Source of the DNA: Streptomyces sp. H39-S7
GTDB taxonomy: Bacteria > Actinomycetota > Actinomycetes > Streptomycetales > Streptomycetaceae
Assembly: GCF_027158205.1 (NCBI RefSeq)
Contig: NZ_JAPVLU010000036.1
Span: 31,771 to 95,770 of the forward strand
Reading direction: 5' to 3'
Length of the DNA stretch: 64,000 nt
Each line of letters starts with the position of its first letter. The first letter of the stretch is position 1. Positions 7,986 to 17,026 of this stretch are shown here, in pieces. Below the pieces are notes generated by a model that was not told the origin of the DNA, searched no databases, and worked only from the letters and a program-made list of their open reading frames with translations. The position numbers were made by a program, and so were the translations under genes.

Positions 7986-8822
7986 CTATTCCGCTGTCAG
8001 GCCGTCCCGGAGCTGTGCGAGCGTACGGGTGAGCAGCCGGGAGACGTGCATCTGGGAGATGCCGACCTCCTCGCCGATCTGCGACTGCGTCATGTTCGCG
8101 AAGAACCGCAGCATGATGATCTGGCGCTCACGCGGCGGCAGTTGGGCCAGCAGCGGCTTGAGCGACTCGCGGTACTCCACGCCTTCCAGCGCGGTGTCCT
8201 CGTAGCCGAGGCGGTCCGCGAGGGTGCCCTCACCGCCGCCGCCGTCGTCCTCCGGCGGCGGTGAGTCCAGCGAGCTGGCCGTGTAGGCGTTGCCGACCGC
8301 GAGGCCGTCGACGACGTCCTCCTCGGACACGCCCAGGCAGACCGCCAGTTCGGCCACCGTCGGCGACCTGTCCAGCTTCTGCGCCAGCTCGTCGCTCGCC
8401 TTGGTGAGCGCCAGCCGCAGCTCCTGCAGCCGCCGCGGCACCCGCACCGACCACGACGTGTCGCGGAAGAACCGCTTCACCTCGCCGACGATGGTGGGCA
8501 TCGCGAACGTCGGGAACTCCACGCCGCGGTTGCAGTCGAAGCGGTCGATGGCCTTGATCAGGCCGATCGTGCCCACTTGGACGATGTCTTCCATCGGCTC
8601 GTTGCGGCTGCGGAAGCGGGCCGCCGCATACCGAACAAGTGGCAGATTCAGCTCGATGAGCGTGTCACGCACATAGGTTCTCTCCGGACTGTCCTGGGCC
8701 AGTTCCGCAAGGCGCAGGAACAGCGAACGGGACAGCGTGCGGGTGTCGATGGCTTCGCCGGTGCGTGCATCGATTGGTGCGCTGGTACGGCGCACCTGAG
8801 GACTGCCCACCTGAACGGACAT
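7986..8822 (-). CDS. sigN: SigB/SigF-family RNA polymerase sigma factor (likely SigN)
   Basis: This 278-residue alternative sigma factor directs RNA polymerase to stress or development promoters. Region 2 is [20 protein letters not shown] followed by [15 protein letters not shown]; region 3 lies around residues 110-175; region 4 ends in the helix-turn-helix [20 protein letters not shown]. The ATG at 8822 follows AAGGGGG. It sits directly downstream of a paralogous sigma gene. In S. coelicolor, sigN and sigF are adjacent in a tadA-upp neighbourhood like this one; the symbol rests on that remembered synteny, not on alignment. Such factors are usually controlled by anti-sigma kinases and PP2C phosphatases. 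Confidence 0.8.
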   Translation of the reverse strand: MSVQVGSPQVRRTSAPIDARTGEAIDTRTLSRSLFLRLAELAQDSPERTYVRDTLIELNLPLVRYAAARFRSRNEPMEDIVQVGTIGLIKAIDRFDCNRGVEFPTFAMPTIVGEVKRFFRDTSWSVRVPRRLQELRLALTKASDELAQKLDRSPTVAELAVCLGVSEEDVVDGLAVGNAYTASSLDSPPPEDDGGGGEGTLADRLGYEDTALEGVEYRESLKPLLAQLPPRERQIIMLRFFANMTQSQIGEEVGISQMHVSRLLTRTLAQLRDGLTAE

Positions 8823-8880
8823 GCCACCCCCTTGAGGTCGCGGACGGGTGTCGCGAACGACGGTTTGTTCCTCCACCTGA

Positions 8881-8906
8881 ATACCGGAGGCCGGGTCGCG
8901 ACAAAC
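8881..8906 (-). promoter_or_regulatory. Putative SigB-class promoter of the sigN-like gene
   Basis: Read on the minus strand, GTTT (8906-8903) and CGGTAT (8886-8881) are separated by 16 bases. This is close to the GTTT-N14-17-GGGTAT pattern of SigB-family promoters. It is about 60 bases upstream of the start codon and suggests autoregulation. Confidence 0.5.
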
Positions 8907-8990
8907 GCGGTTCCTGCAGAATGTCACATGTCGGCAACACGCTGTAGCGCCAAGTCGACATATTTCCGCAGGACGGTTCCTCCTCAAGGG

Positions 8991-9818
8991 TTACGCTTCG
9001 AGCTGGTTTGCGGACCTCAGCCGGGCGAAGCTGCGGGAGAGCAGCCGGGACACGTGCATCTGCGAGACGCCGAGCTCGGCACTGATCTGGGACTGCGTCA
9101 GATTGCCGAAATACCGCAGCATCAGGATCCGCCGCTCCCGTTCGGGCAGTTGTACGAGCAGGTGCCGGACGAGGTCGCGGTGTTCGACTCCGACGAGCGC
9201 CGGATCCTCGTACCCGAGCCGGTCCAGCAGCCCCGGAGCCCCGTCGCCCTCCTGTGCGGCCTCCAGCGAGGTCGCGTGGTACGCCCGCCCCGCCTCCAGA
9301 CAGGCGAGCACCTCCTCCTCGGCCAGCTTCAGCCGCTCCGCGATCTCCCCGGTCGTCGGCGAACGGCCGTGTAGCACCGTCAGGTCCTCGATCGCCCCGC
9401 TCACCTGAACCCACAGCTCATGGAGCCGGCGGGGCACGTGAACGGTCCGCACGTTGTCCCTGAAGTAACGTTTGATCTCCCCCACCACGGTGGGCATGGC
9501 GAAGGTCGGGAACTGCACCCCGCGCTCCGGATCGAACCGGTCGATCGCGTTGATCAGCCCGATGGTGCCGACCTGGACGACGTCCTCCATGGGCTCGTTC
9601 CGGCTGCGGAAGCGGGCCGCCGCGTAGCGGACGAGGGGCAGGTTGACCTCGATCAGCGCGGCCCGTACGCGTGCGTGTTCGGGCGTCCCGGGTTCGAGTT
9701 GGGAGATCTCCTCGAACAGCACGGTCGTCAGCGCCCGCGCCTCCAGGGCGTTGGCATTGGGCGTACTCGTCCTACTGCGGGCGAAAGTTGTTGACGCCGT
9801 TCGGGCCGACACGGACAC
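8991..9818 (-). CDS. sigF: SigB/SigF-family RNA polymerase sigma factor (likely SigF)
   Basis: This is a 275-residue paralogue of the downstream sigma factor, with the same region 2 core ([20 protein letters not shown]) and a near-identical region 4 ending in [20 protein letters not shown]. In Streptomyces, SigF is needed for late spore maturation. The GTG at 9818 is preferred because GAGGGG lies four bases before it, exactly as GGGGG does before the sigN ATG; ATGs at 9842 and 9830 are alternatives. The 172-base gap to sigN holds the probable sigN promoter. Family assignment is certain; the symbol is inferred from synteny. Confidence 0.8.
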   Translation of the reverse strand: MSVSARTASTTFARSRTSTPNANALEARALTTVLFEEISQLEPGTPEHARVRAALIEVNLPLVRYAAARFRSRNEPMEDVVQVGTIGLINAIDRFDPERGVQFPTFAMPTVVGEIKRYFRDNVRTVHVPRRLHELWVQVSGAIEDLTVLHGRSPTTGEIAERLKLAEEEVLACLEAGRAYHATSLEAAQEGDGAPGLLDRLGYEDPALVGVEHRDLVRHLLVQLPERERRILMLRYFGNLTQSQISAELGVSQMHVSRLLSRSFARLRSANQLEA

Positions 9819-9942
9819 ACCACCCCTCATCGGTCCACTCATCCGGCAAAAGCGGTCATAGCATCACAATTCATGTGCACTGTACGCAAGCACCTAATAA
9901 CGCCGTGTTGAGCGGTGAGTTGACCGTGACGGGACGCGACAA

Positions 9943-9969
9943 AGCCCCCCGACCGGTGGGCGGGGGGCT
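9943..9969 (-). terminator. Terminator downstream of the Dabb gene
   Basis: A nine-base perfect stem (AGCCCCCCG / CGGGGGGCT) is followed on the minus strand by TTTGTC. It lies about 80 bases past the stop of the minus-strand Dabb gene. Confidence 0.65.
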
Positions 9970-10050
9970 GGGCGACAGGCCGTGTGACCGGCGGGGGGAC
10001 CGGCCGGGACGGGTGGAGGGGCCATCGGGCGGGCCCGCGGGCCCGCACCG

Positions 10051-10344
10051 TCAGAAGGGGTAGTCGGCGATCACCCAGGTCGCGAATTCACGCCACTGGC
10101 CCGCCGCCGCCTGGTGTGCGGGGTGCTCCAGATACGTCTTCAGGTCGGCGGCGTCCGCGACCGACGAGTTGATCGCGAAGTCGTAAGCGATCGGCCGGTC
10201 GGTGATGTTCCAGCCGCACTCCCACGAGGTCAGCTCGGGAATCAACCCGCCGAGCTCCTCGAACGCCCGTGCTCCGGCGACGACCCGGGACTCGTCCCGG
10301 CCGACCCCGTCTCCGAGCTTGAACAGAACCAGATGGCGGATCAC
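10051..10344 (-). CDS. Dabb (dimeric alpha/beta barrel) family protein
   Basis: This 97-residue protein fits the stress-responsive Dabb fold: it starts MIRHLVLFKL, has DFAINSSVADAADLKTYLEHPAHQ in the middle and ends FATWVIADYPF. Such small proteins dimerise into ferredoxin-like barrels; some act in polyketide cyclisation or stress response, but most are uncharacterised. It has its own terminator. The specific role is unknown. Confidence 0.85.
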   Translation of the reverse strand: MIRHLVLFKLGDGVGRDESRVVAGARAFEELGGLIPELTSWECGWNITDRPIAYDFAINSSVADAADLKTYLEHPAHQAAAGQWREFATWVIADYPF

Positions 10345-10372
10345 GCGGAACTCCTCACCGGCACCATGCCGG

Positions 10373-10537
10373 TCAGTTGACCAGCTCGTGCATGAACTCT
10401 CCGATACCCCTCGCGGCGTTCGAAATGCCCTCGAACCCTACCTGCACAAGATCAGCGGCGCGCGCCGGCTGCGTGATGATCGTGTACAGCACGAAGACAA
10501 CGAGAACGTACATAGTGACCTTTTTCGCCTGCGCCAT
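10373..10537 (-). CDS. Small single-helix membrane protein
   Basis: This 54-residue protein has one hydrophobic helix at residues 8-23 (TMYVLVVFVLYTIITQ) followed by an amphipathic tail. The ATG at 10537 is preceded by a GGGAGGGCAAGGGG purine run. The frame is open further upstream but without support. It lies 28 bases before the Dabb gene on the same strand. The function is unknown. Confidence 0.6.
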   Translation of the reverse strand: MAQAKKVTMYVLVVFVLYTIITQPARAADLVQVGFEGISNAARGIGEFMHELVN

Positions 10538-10730
10538 GCCCCTTGCCCTCCCCGGCAGCAGTCGACAGCCCCCAGCCGGCTGCCTGAGCGTGCGATCGGT
10601 GGAGTCTATCCATCGAACGGCCCAATGAGCGGCCCGCCAGCGGTCCAACCGGCGCTTTAGGCGGAACGTCCCCAAGATCGCCGCCCACCCGCCGCGCCAT
10701 CGCCACCGCGCACGACAGACCTCGGTGAAC

Positions 10731-10767
10731 GACGAAAGCCCCGCCTCGTGAGAGGCGGGGCTTTCGT
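10731..10767 (-). terminator. Terminator of tRNA-Ser(CGA)
   Basis: A 17-base perfect stem (10731-10747 with 10751-10767) lies immediately downstream of the minus-strand tRNA. The stem ends in an AAAG/CTTT-rich base. Confidence 0.85.
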
Positions 10768-10782
10768 CGTCATGCTCAAGAG

Positions 10783-10869
10783 CGGTAGCGGTGGGATTTG
10801 AACCCACGGTGAAGTTGCCCCCACACACGCTTTCGAGGCGTGCTCCTTAGGCCACTCGGACACGCTACC
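10783..10869 (-). tRNA. tRNA-Ser, anticodon CGA
   Basis: This is an 87-base class II tRNA with acceptor GGTAGCG/CGCTACC, D-loop GAGTGGCCTAAGG, an anticodon loop CTCGAAA giving CGA (reads UCG), a long variable arm (TGTGGGGGCAACTTCACC) and a T-loop GGTTCAAATCC. CCA is not encoded. It is intact and followed by a strong terminator. Confidence 0.95.
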
Positions 10870-10879
10870 GAGAGAGAGC

Positions 10880-11386
10880 TTAGCCCACGGGAGGCCGTGC
10901 TCCGAAATCGTCTGAGCGGAAGAAGTGGGTGAGGAGGGCGGCGCACTCCTCGGCCAGTACACCCTGGATGACTTCGGGGCGGTGGTTCAGGCGGCGGTCC
11001 CGGACGACGTCCCACAGGGAGCCCACCGCGCCGCCCTTCTCGTCCAGCGCGCCGTACACGACACGGTCGAGGCGGGAGAGGACGATCGCGCCCGCGCACA
11101 TGGTGCACGGCTCCAGCGTGACGACGAGGGTGCAGCCGGTCAGCCGCCACTCTCCCGCCCGTCGCCCACCACCACCCGTGTCCGAGCCGCTTCGCGGCGT
11201 CCCCCTCAATGCCTTCGCGGCATCGCGGATCGCGAGGACCTCGGCGTGGGCCGTCGGGTCACCGGTCGCCTCGCGTTCGTTGCGGCCCCGGCCGATGACC
11301 ACGCCGTCCGGGGAGAGCACGACCGCGCCCACCGGCACATCGCCGGTGCGCGGGGCTAGCCCGGCCTCTTCCAGGGCATGGCGCAT
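10880..11386 (-). CDS. tadA: tRNA adenosine(34) deaminase TadA
   Basis: This 168-residue enzyme converts A34 of tRNA-Arg(ACG) to inosine. The zinc and catalytic motifs are DPTAHAEVLAIRDA (HAE, residues about 46-49) and TLEPCTMCAGAIV (PCxxC). A glycine-rich stretch (TPRSGSDTGGGGRRAGEW, residues about 63-80) between these motifs looks like a lineage insertion. The start at 11386 gives the shortest family-like N-terminus. It lies 62 bases after the gene for its usual actinobacterial companion protein and directly next to tRNA-Ser. Confidence 0.92.
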   Translation of the reverse strand: MRHALEEAGLAPRTGDVPVGAVVLSPDGVVIGRGRNEREATGDPTAHAEVLAIRDAAKALRGTPRSGSDTGGGGRRAGEWRLTGCTLVVTLEPCTMCAGAIVLSRLDRVVYGALDEKGGAVGSLWDVVRDRRLNHRPEVIQGVLAEECAALLTHFFRSDDFGARPPVG

Positions 11387-11448
11387 CGGCCCGGTCCACG
11401 GATCGCGCAGCGCGTCGCGCGGGGGACCGGGCGGGGGTGGGTGGGCGC

Positions 11449-11988
11449 TCAGCGGACCGCCTCCAGCACGTCGGCACAGCCGATCGCCTCGGCGATCTCA
11501 CCGAGCGCCTCGCCGGTGAGCGCGCCGTCGCCGCTGAGGTCCAGCAGCTCCTTGTCGCTCATGCCGAGATCGGAGAGCAGGCCGGCCTCGCCGAGCGGGC
11601 CGGCCGGCACGTGGTCCTCGGCCGGGCCGGGGACCACGTCCTCGTCACTGTCGTCGTCGCCGTCCTCGGTGCCGTCGAGGTCGACCAGGTCGAGGGGGTC
11701 CTCGGGGTCCCGGCCGAGTAGTTCGTCGGTGAGCAGGATCTCCCCGTACGAGCTGCGGGCCGCCGCGGCGGCATCGGACACATAGATCCTGGGGTCCTCC
11801 TCGCCATCGACCCGGATGACGCCGAACCAGGCATCCTCCTGCTCGATGAAGACCAGAACCGTTTCCTCCTCGGCGATGGCCGCACGGGCCAGGTCGCTCA
11901 GGTCGCCGAGGGTTTCCACATCGTCGAGATCAGGTTCGCTCGCTTGCCAACCGTTCTCGTTGCGCGCGAGCAGTGCGGCGAAGTACAC
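11449..11988 (-). CDS. tRNA adenosine deaminase-associated protein
   Basis: This 179-residue acidic protein is regularly found immediately upstream of tadA in actinobacteria. The N-terminus is [15 protein letters not shown], and an Asp/Glu-rich region covers residues about 85-130 ([20 protein letters not shown]). The C-terminal segment is helical ([23 protein letters not shown]). The GTG at 11988 is chosen because it gives the family N-terminus and follows GGGAGAG. The biochemical role is unknown; the linkage suggests a link to tRNA editing. Confidence 0.8.
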   Translation of the reverse strand: MYFAALLARNENGWQASEPDLDDVETLGDLSDLARAAIAEEETVLVFIEQEDAWFGVIRVDGEEDPRIYVSDAAAAARSSYGEILLTDELLGRDPEDPLDLVDLDGTEDGDDDSDEDVVPGPAEDHVPAGPLGEAGLLSDLGMSDKELLDLSGDGALTGEALGEIAEAIGCADVLEAVR

Positions 11989-12209
11989 CGGGACTCTCCC
12001 ACAGGTCTCAGGCCGTCCGGACCGGGCGGGGAGTACCCCACCCACTCGGCATCGTGGCAGAAACCTGGGCTTTGCGAAGGGTCTTCCGCAGTCCGACGTG
12101 CCAGGTCTTCATCACGTCCGGCTCCGGAAGCCCTCGCCGGCCACCCTCTCGAGGCGTCCTCAAGCCCGCCCCCGCAGCGATTCCGGGGCGTTCGGCAGGG
12201 GCGGGACGA

Positions 12210-12473
12210 CTACCAGCGGAAGGTGCGCATTCGCATGGCCTGCCGCATCCGCGCCGCGCGCGCCCTGCGCGGCTGGACGCGCTCGCGCAGCTCCTTGGCC
12301 TCGTTGAGCTCGCGCAGGAACATCACCCGGCGTCTGCGGCGCTCCGCGTCGCGTTCCTCCTGGGTCTTGCGTTTGCTCTGTTTGTCCAGCTTCGTGCGGC
12401 TGGTCGGCTTGTTCTGCGCTTTCGGCTGACCGGGGTCTCCCGGCTTGTCACCGCTCTTGCTCGGCTCCGGCAT
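12210..12473 (-). CDS. Small, highly basic hypothetical protein
   Basis: This 87-residue Lys/Arg-rich protein has a disordered N-terminal half ([19 protein letters not shown]) and a C-terminal half that is mostly basic helix ([19 protein letters not shown]). It could bind nucleic acid or the ribosome, but no domain is recognised. The ATG at 12473 has GGTGG upstream; a GTG at 12482 is possible. The 220 bases to the tadA-associated gene hold nothing recognisable. Confidence 0.6.
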   Translation of the reverse strand: MPEPSKSGDKPGDPGQPKAQNKPTSRTKLDKQSKRKTQEERDAERRRRRVMFLRELNEAKELRERVQPRRARAARMRQAMRMRTFRW

Positions 12474-12629
12474 GTGCACCACCCGTGGGGGGTCGGGTCA
12501 CCCGGGGGCGCTCCGGGCGTATGTGCACAGTTTCCCTCTACCGGGCGGTTTGATGCCTGCCGGCGGCGAGAGGGGGCGGTGGCCGGGAGCGGCGGCGGGG
12601 ACCCCTGGGACTCGGTTAATGTCGAGTGC

Positions 12630-13265
12630 ATGCGGATCCACGTAGTCGACCACCCACTGGTCGCGCACAAGCTCACCACCCTGCGCGACGAGCGCACCGA
12701 CTCGCCGACCTTCCGTCGGCTGGCCGATGAACTCGTCACTCTGCTCGCCTACGAGGCGACCCGTGACGTGCGTACCGAGCAGGTCGACATCCGGACCCCG
12801 GTCGCTCCGACCACCGGCGTCCGGCTCTCGTACCCGCGCCCGCTCGTCGTCCCGATCCTGCGGGCCGGTCTGGGCATGCTGGACGGCATGGTGCGCCTGC
12901 TGCCGACCGCCGAGGTCGGTTTCCTGGGCATGATCCGTGACGAGGAGACCCTGGAGGCGAAGACGTACGCCACCCGGATGCCGCAGGACCTCTCCGGGCG
13001 CCAGGTGTACGTCCTCGACCCGATGCTGGCGACCGGCGGCACGCTCGTCGCGGCCATCAACCTGCTCATCGAGCGCGGCGCGGACGACGTCACCGCGATC
13101 GTGCTGCTCGCGGCGCCCGAGGGCATCGAGATCATGGAGCGGGAGCTGGCCGGCAAGCCGGTCACCGTCGTCACCGCCTCGGTCGACGAGGGGCTCAACG
13201 AGAACAGCTACATCGTCCCGGGCCTCGGCGACGCGGGGGACCGGCTCTACGGGACCGCCGGATAG
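12630..13265 (+). CDS. upp: Uracil phosphoribosyltransferase
   Basis: This 211-residue salvage enzyme makes UMP from uracil and PRPP. Diagnostic motifs are the N-terminus [34 protein letters not shown], the PRPP loop [18 protein letters not shown] and the uracil site [12 protein letters not shown]. It is full length. The start at 12630 matches the family. A strong terminator follows. Confidence 0.97.
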   Translation: MRIHVVDHPLVAHKLTTLRDERTDSPTFRRLADELVTLLAYEATRDVRTEQVDIRTPVAPTTGVRLSYPRPLVVPILRAGLGMLDGMVRLLPTAEVGFLGMIRDEETLEAKTYATRMPQDLSGRQVYVLDPMLATGGTLVAAINLLIERGADDVTAIVLLAAPEGIEIMERELAGKPVTVVTASVDEGLNENSYIVPGLGDAGDRLYGTAG

Positions 13266-13293
13266 TCGAACAGCCCCCTTCCCCCGTACGCGA

Positions 13294-13328
13294 GGAGCCC
13301 CGGACCTGAGTGGTCCGGGGCTCCTTTT
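13294..13328 (+). terminator. Terminator of upp
   Basis: A 13-base perfect stem (GGAGCCCCGGACC / GGTCCGGGGCTCC) with a five-base loop and a TTTT tail lies 28 bases past the upp stop. Confidence 0.9.
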
Positions 13329-13373
13329 CCGTTCCGGGTCCTGTCCTGGGCGCCGGAGTGGGGGATGGACGTT

Positions 13374-14018
13374 CTAGCAGCTCGGCGAGGGTGCCGGGGT
13401 CGGGGTGGCCACGGCGGTCAGGGCCTTCGCGGCGTCCTTCGGGTCGGCCAGCTTCGTGTAGGCCGTCCCGATCACCAGGTCCACGGCTGGCCCGGCCCGC
13501 TTCGGGTCGATCTTCACCGTGGAGCCGGCCACCTGCGTGCTGACGACCCGTGCCGCCCGCTCACCGGCGGGACCGGCCACGATCAGCGCCGGGACGGCGA
13601 CCTTCTTCTCGTACTCGAACGGGGCGTTGCTGAACTTGATGACGTGGAAGCCGCGTTTGGCCAGCTCGTCGGCGGTGACCCGGGCCAGACCGCCCTTCGG
13701 CGTCGCGTTGAAGACGGTGAGTCCGATCGCGGCCGGCGGGGGCAGCGGGGCGGCCTTGCCGGTCGGCTTCGGCGTGGCGGCGGGCGTCGGCTTGCAACTG
13801 GCCGGGGCTGGGTGGGCCTGGGCGGGGCCTTTGCCGCTGCCGCCGGTGAAGACGTCGATGAGTTGCACCGTCCCCCAGCCGAACAGGCCGAGTACCACGA
13901 CCGAGGCGACGACGGCCAGGACGATGCGGCCGCGTCGTCGCGGGCGACCCAGTCGTGGGTACTGGTTTCCGGTGATCCGGTACTTCCCGCCCATGCCGGA
14001 AGGGGTGAGCATGCTCAT
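13374..14018 (-). CDS. Membrane-anchored LytR_C-domain protein
   Basis: This 214-residue protein has a basic cytoplasmic N-terminus, one membrane helix at residues about 32-54 (IVLAVVASVVVLGLFGWGTV), a Pro/Ala linker and an extracellular LytR/CpsA C-terminal-type domain at about 97-200 (LTVFNATPKGGLARVTADELAKRGF). It lacks the LCP catalytic domain, so it is not itself a wall-polymer ligase. It is convergent with upp. An alternative start is 14012. The role is probably at the cell envelope. Confidence 0.75.
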   Translation of the reverse strand: MSMLTPSGMGGKYRITGNQYPRLGRPRRRGRIVLAVVASVVVLGLFGWGTVQLIDVFTGGSGKGPAQAHPAPASCKPTPAATPKPTGKAAPLPPPAAIGLTVFNATPKGGLARVTADELAKRGFHVIKFSNAPFEYEKKVAVPALIVAGPAGERAARVVSTQVAGSTVKIDPKRAGPAVDLVIGTAYTKLADPKDAAKALTAVATPTPAPSPSC

Positions 14019-14122
14019 GGGCGCAGCGTAGTGCGCTCATCGCCGGAGCGTACTAAATGATCATTGAATGGCGGAGTGCCGAACCCGAAAGGGCGAACTC
14101 CGGCCCCCGAACAGCGGTCAGC

Positions 14123-14182
14123 CCGGCAGTGGCCGGCCCGGCAGTGGCCGGCCCGGTAGCGGGCAACCCGGCAGTGGTCAGC
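14123..14182. repeat. Four tandem copies of a 15-bp unit
   Basis: CCGGCAGTGGCCGGC is repeated twice exactly, followed by two diverged copies (14153-14167 and 14168-14182). The array lies in the 185-base gap between two minus-strand genes and ends 21 bases beyond the 3' end of the next gene. Function is unknown; it is probably slippage-prone sequence. Confidence 0.6.
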
Positions 14183-14203
14183 CCGCCGGGCCCGGTGTCC
14201 CGG

Positions 14204-14500
14204 TCAGTCCATCTCCAGGACGCGGGCATGCAGAACCTGGCGCTGCTGCAGCGCCGCTCTGACCGCCCGGTGCAGGCCGTCCTCGAGGTACAGGTCACCG
14301 TGCCACTTCACGACGTGCGCGAAGAGGTCGCCGTAGAACGTGGAGTCCTCGGCGAGCAGGGTTTCCAGGTCGAGCTGGCCCTTGGTGGTGACCAGTTGGT
14401 CGAGGCGTACCGGACGCGGAGCGACATCCGCCCACTCTCGCGTGCTGACCCGGCCGTGGTCGGGGTACGGCCGCCCGTTTCCGATGCGCTTGAAGATCAC
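14204..14500 (-). CDS. Conserved small protein, possibly VapB-like (no toxin partner)
   Basis: This 98-residue protein begins MIFKRIGNGRPYPDHG. I recall very similar proteins in Streptomyces being labelled VapB-family antitoxin by automatic annotation. No PIN-domain toxin gene is adjacent, so an antitoxin role is doubtful. The sequence is compact and charged with no membrane segment. It is divergent from the HerA-like ATPase 98 bases away. The function is unproven. Confidence 0.65.
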   Translation of the reverse strand: MIFKRIGNGRPYPDHGRVSTREWADVAPRPVRLDQLVTTKGQLDLETLLAEDSTFYGDLFAHVVKWHGDLYLEDGLHRAVRAALQQRQVLHARVLEMD

Positions 14501-14598
14501 ACGGAAAGCCTACCGGGCAAGCCCGTGCGGGCGCAGCAGTGGCGGAGGAGTGCAAAGGTGGTATTTACGTCGATAGCCGGACCTAGCGGGAGCCTGTC

Positions 14599-16311
14599 AT
14601 GACCGATCCGCAAGCCCAGGCGGCACTTCCGGCCGATCCACCCGCGAATTCACCCGTCGGCGCGTCGCCCGCGCCGTCCGCCGGTCCGCCCGCCGCTGCG
14701 CCGTCCGGAACACCCGCCGACGCTCCCCGCCCCGCCACCGATCTGCCGGGCCCCGCCGCCGCGATCCTGGCCGGCTACACCTTCACCGGCCCCGCGCTCG
14801 ACCTGGGCGCGCTGCTGTGGGACGGCACCTGCCACGCCGACGCGCAGATCCGGATCCCGCTCGGCATGCTCAACCGGCACGGCCTCGTCGCGGGCGCCAC
14901 CGGCACCGGCAAGACCAAGACGCTGCAACTCATCGCCGAGCAGCTGTCGGCCAACGGGGTGCCGGTCTTCCTCGCCGACATCAAGGGCGACGTCTCCGGG
15001 ATCTCCGCACCCGGCCAGGCGAACGACAGGGTCGCCCAGCGCACCGCCGAGGTCGGCCAGAACTGGGCGGCGTCCGGCTTCCCGGCCGAGTTCTACGCGC
15101 TCGGCGGTGTCGGCGCCGGCATCCCGCTGCGGGCGACGGTCACCGGCTTCGGTCCGATCCTGATGTCGAAGGTGCTCGGGCTCAACCAGACGCAGGAGCA
15201 GTCCCTTGGCCTGGTCTTCCACTACGCCGACACCAAGGGCCTGGAACTGGTCGACCTCAAGGACCTGCGGGCCGTCATCGCCTTCCTCACCTCGGACACC
15301 GGCAAGGGCGAGCTGAAGAACATCGGCGGCATCTCGTCCGCCACCGCGGGCGTTCTGATGCGGACCCTGACGGCGTTCGAGGCGCAGGGCGCCGAGTCGT
15401 TCTTCGGCGAGCCCGAGTTCGACACGGGCGAACTGCTGCGGACCGCGCCGGACGGACGCGGCACGGTGTCGGTGCTGGAACTGCCGGCCGTCCAGGACCG
15501 GCCGCAGCTCTTCTCCACCTTCCTGATGTGGCTGCTCGCCGACCTCTTCCAGGACCTCCCGGAGGTCGGCGACCTCGACCGGCCCAAGCTGGTGTTCTTC
15601 TTCGACGAGGCCCACCTGCTCTTCAACGGCGCGTCGAAGGCGTTCCTCGACGCCATCACCCAGACGGTGCGGCTGATCCGCTCCAAGGGCGTCGGCATCT
15701 TCTTCGTCACCCAGACCCCGAAGGACGTGCCCTCCGACGTCCTCGCCCAACTCGGCAACCGCGTCCAGCACGCCCTGCGCGCCTTCACCCCCGAGGACGC
15801 CAAAGCGCTCAAGGCGACCGTCTCGACGTTCCCCAACTCCGCCTACGACCTCGGTGAGCTGCTGACCGCGCTGGGGACCGGCGAGGCCGTCGTCACCGTC
15901 CTCAGCGAGAAGGGCGCGCCGACCCCGGTCGCCGCCATCCGGCTGCGGGCCCCGCAGTCCCTGATGGGGCCCCTCGACGCGCCCGCGATGGACACGGCCG
16001 TCAAGTCGTCGCCGCTCTTCTCCCGTTACGCGCAGGCCGTCGACCGCGAGTCGGCGTTCGAGAAGCTCAACGCGGCTGCCGACGCCGTCGCCATGGCCAC
16101 GCCCGCGGGGGCGGAGCCCGCCGGTGCGCCCGCCGAAGCGTCGGGGAAGCATGAGCCGTCGGGGAAGGCGGCAGGGAAGGCGCCCGCCGGGGAGGAGAGC
16201 GTCGTGCAGCAGGTGATCGGCAGCGGTGTCTTCAAGTCGCTGGCGCGTTCGGTGGGCACCCAGCTCGGCCGCGAGATCAGCCGCTCGCTGTTCGGCACGC
16301 GCAAGCGCTGA
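14599..16311 (+). CDS. HerA-like (DUF853) ATPase
   Basis: This 570-residue P-loop ATPase has the FtsK/HerA fold. Walker A is GATGTGKT (residues about 100-107), followed by FLADIKGDVSG. Walker B is KLVFFFDEAHLLF near residue 335, and a sensor segment is IFFVTQTPKDVPSDVLAQLGNR. The N-terminus (about 50 residues) and a segment near 500-540 are Ala/Pro-rich linkers. Relatives are DNA translocase-like and often called DUF853; some partner with nucleases, but none is adjacent. AGCGGGAG precedes the ATG. Confidence 0.88.
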   Translation: MTDPQAQAALPADPPANSPVGASPAPSAGPPAAAPSGTPADAPRPATDLPGPAAAILAGYTFTGPALDLGALLWDGTCHADAQIRIPLGMLNRHGLVAGATGTGKTKTLQLIAEQLSANGVPVFLADIKGDVSGISAPGQANDRVAQRTAEVGQNWAASGFPAEFYALGGVGAGIPLRATVTGFGPILMSKVLGLNQTQEQSLGLVFHYADTKGLELVDLKDLRAVIAFLTSDTGKGELKNIGGISSATAGVLMRTLTAFEAQGAESFFGEPEFDTGELLRTAPDGRGTVSVLELPAVQDRPQLFSTFLMWLLADLFQDLPEVGDLDRPKLVFFFDEAHLLFNGASKAFLDAITQTVRLIRSKGVGIFFVTQTPKDVPSDVLAQLGNRVQHALRAFTPEDAKALKATVSTFPNSAYDLGELLTALGTGEAVVTVLSEKGAPTPVAAIRLRAPQSLMGPLDAPAMDTAVKSSPLFSRYAQAVDRESAFEKLNAAADAVAMATPAGAEPAGAPAEASGKHEPSGKAAGKAPAGEESVVQQVIGSGVFKSLARSVGTQLGREISRSLFGTRKR

Positions 16312-16444
16312 CCCACGACCGGCGCCCCTCCACGTCCTCCTGACGCCCTCCAGACGTGCTCCAGAAAAGTATTCGGGTTTCCCTGTCAACCGGATGTGGG
16401 GTCCCAGGCGTATGCCTGGTGAGTCCGCGGAGAATCTGGAGTGA

Positions 16445-17026
16445 GTGTTGACCGTCGAGGAGTTCGAGGAGTTCTACGCGCATGCGGTGGGACGCCTCAC
16501 GGGTCAGCTCTACGTGATGCTCGGCGACCTGCACGAGGCGCAGGACGTCGTGCAGGAGGCCTTCGTACGCGGTTGGAGCCGGCGGCGGCAGTTGGACGGC
16601 GACGGCGCTCCGGAGGCCTGGATCCGTACGGTCGCCTGGCGGCTCGCGGTGAGCCGCTGGCGCGGGCGTCGGCGCTCCGACGACGCCTGGCAGCGGCACG
16701 GCGGCGCGCAGTCCGTCGAAGGGCCGGGCCCCGAGCCGGTGGCGCTGGTGTCGGCGCTGCGCGAACTGTCGCCGCGGCAGCGGCGCACGGTGGTCCTGCA
16801 CTACGTCTGCGATCTGTCCGTGGACCAGATCGCGGCCGAGACGGGCGTCTCCAGCGGCACCGTCAAGACGCATCTGCACCGGGGGCGGGCGGCGCTGGCC
16901 GACCGCCTGACGGACACGACGGACACGACGGATCCGGCCGATCGGAGTGATCGGACCGGTCCGACGGATCCCATCGCTTCGCATCGTTCGCACGATTCGC
17001 ACGCCGAGGAGGCTCCCGGTGCCTGA
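16445..17026 (+). CDS. ECF sigma factor, SigE-like family
   Basis: This 193-residue extracytoplasmic-function sigma factor has region 2 at residues about 10-75 (DVVQEAFVRGWSRRRQ) and region 4 at about 100-155 (ALRELSPRQRRTVVLHYVCD, then VDQIAAETGVSSGTVKTHLHRG). A repetitive Asp/Thr/Ser tail follows. The start is GTG 16445 after GGAG. The next gene overlaps its stop by eight bases and encodes a membrane protein that may be its cognate anti-sigma factor. Confidence 0.88.
   Translation: MLTVEEFEEFYAHAVGRLTGQLYVMLGDLHEAQDVVQEAFVRGWSRRRQLDGDGAPEAWIRTVAWRLAVSRWRGRRRSDDAWQRHGGAQSVEGPGPEPVALVSALRELSPRQRRTVVLHYVCDLSVDQIAAETGVSSGTVKTHLHRGRAALADRLTDTTDTTDPADRSDRTGPTDPIASHRSHDSHAEEAPGA

Noticed and set aside
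14123-14182. Tandem 15-bp repeats as a CRISPR array
   Set aside because: Units are directly adjacent with no spacers and there are no cas genes.
14650-16389. 579-residue minus-strand frame opposite the HerA-like ATPase
   Set aside because: Shadow of a gene with Walker A and B motifs; no domain in the antisense translation.
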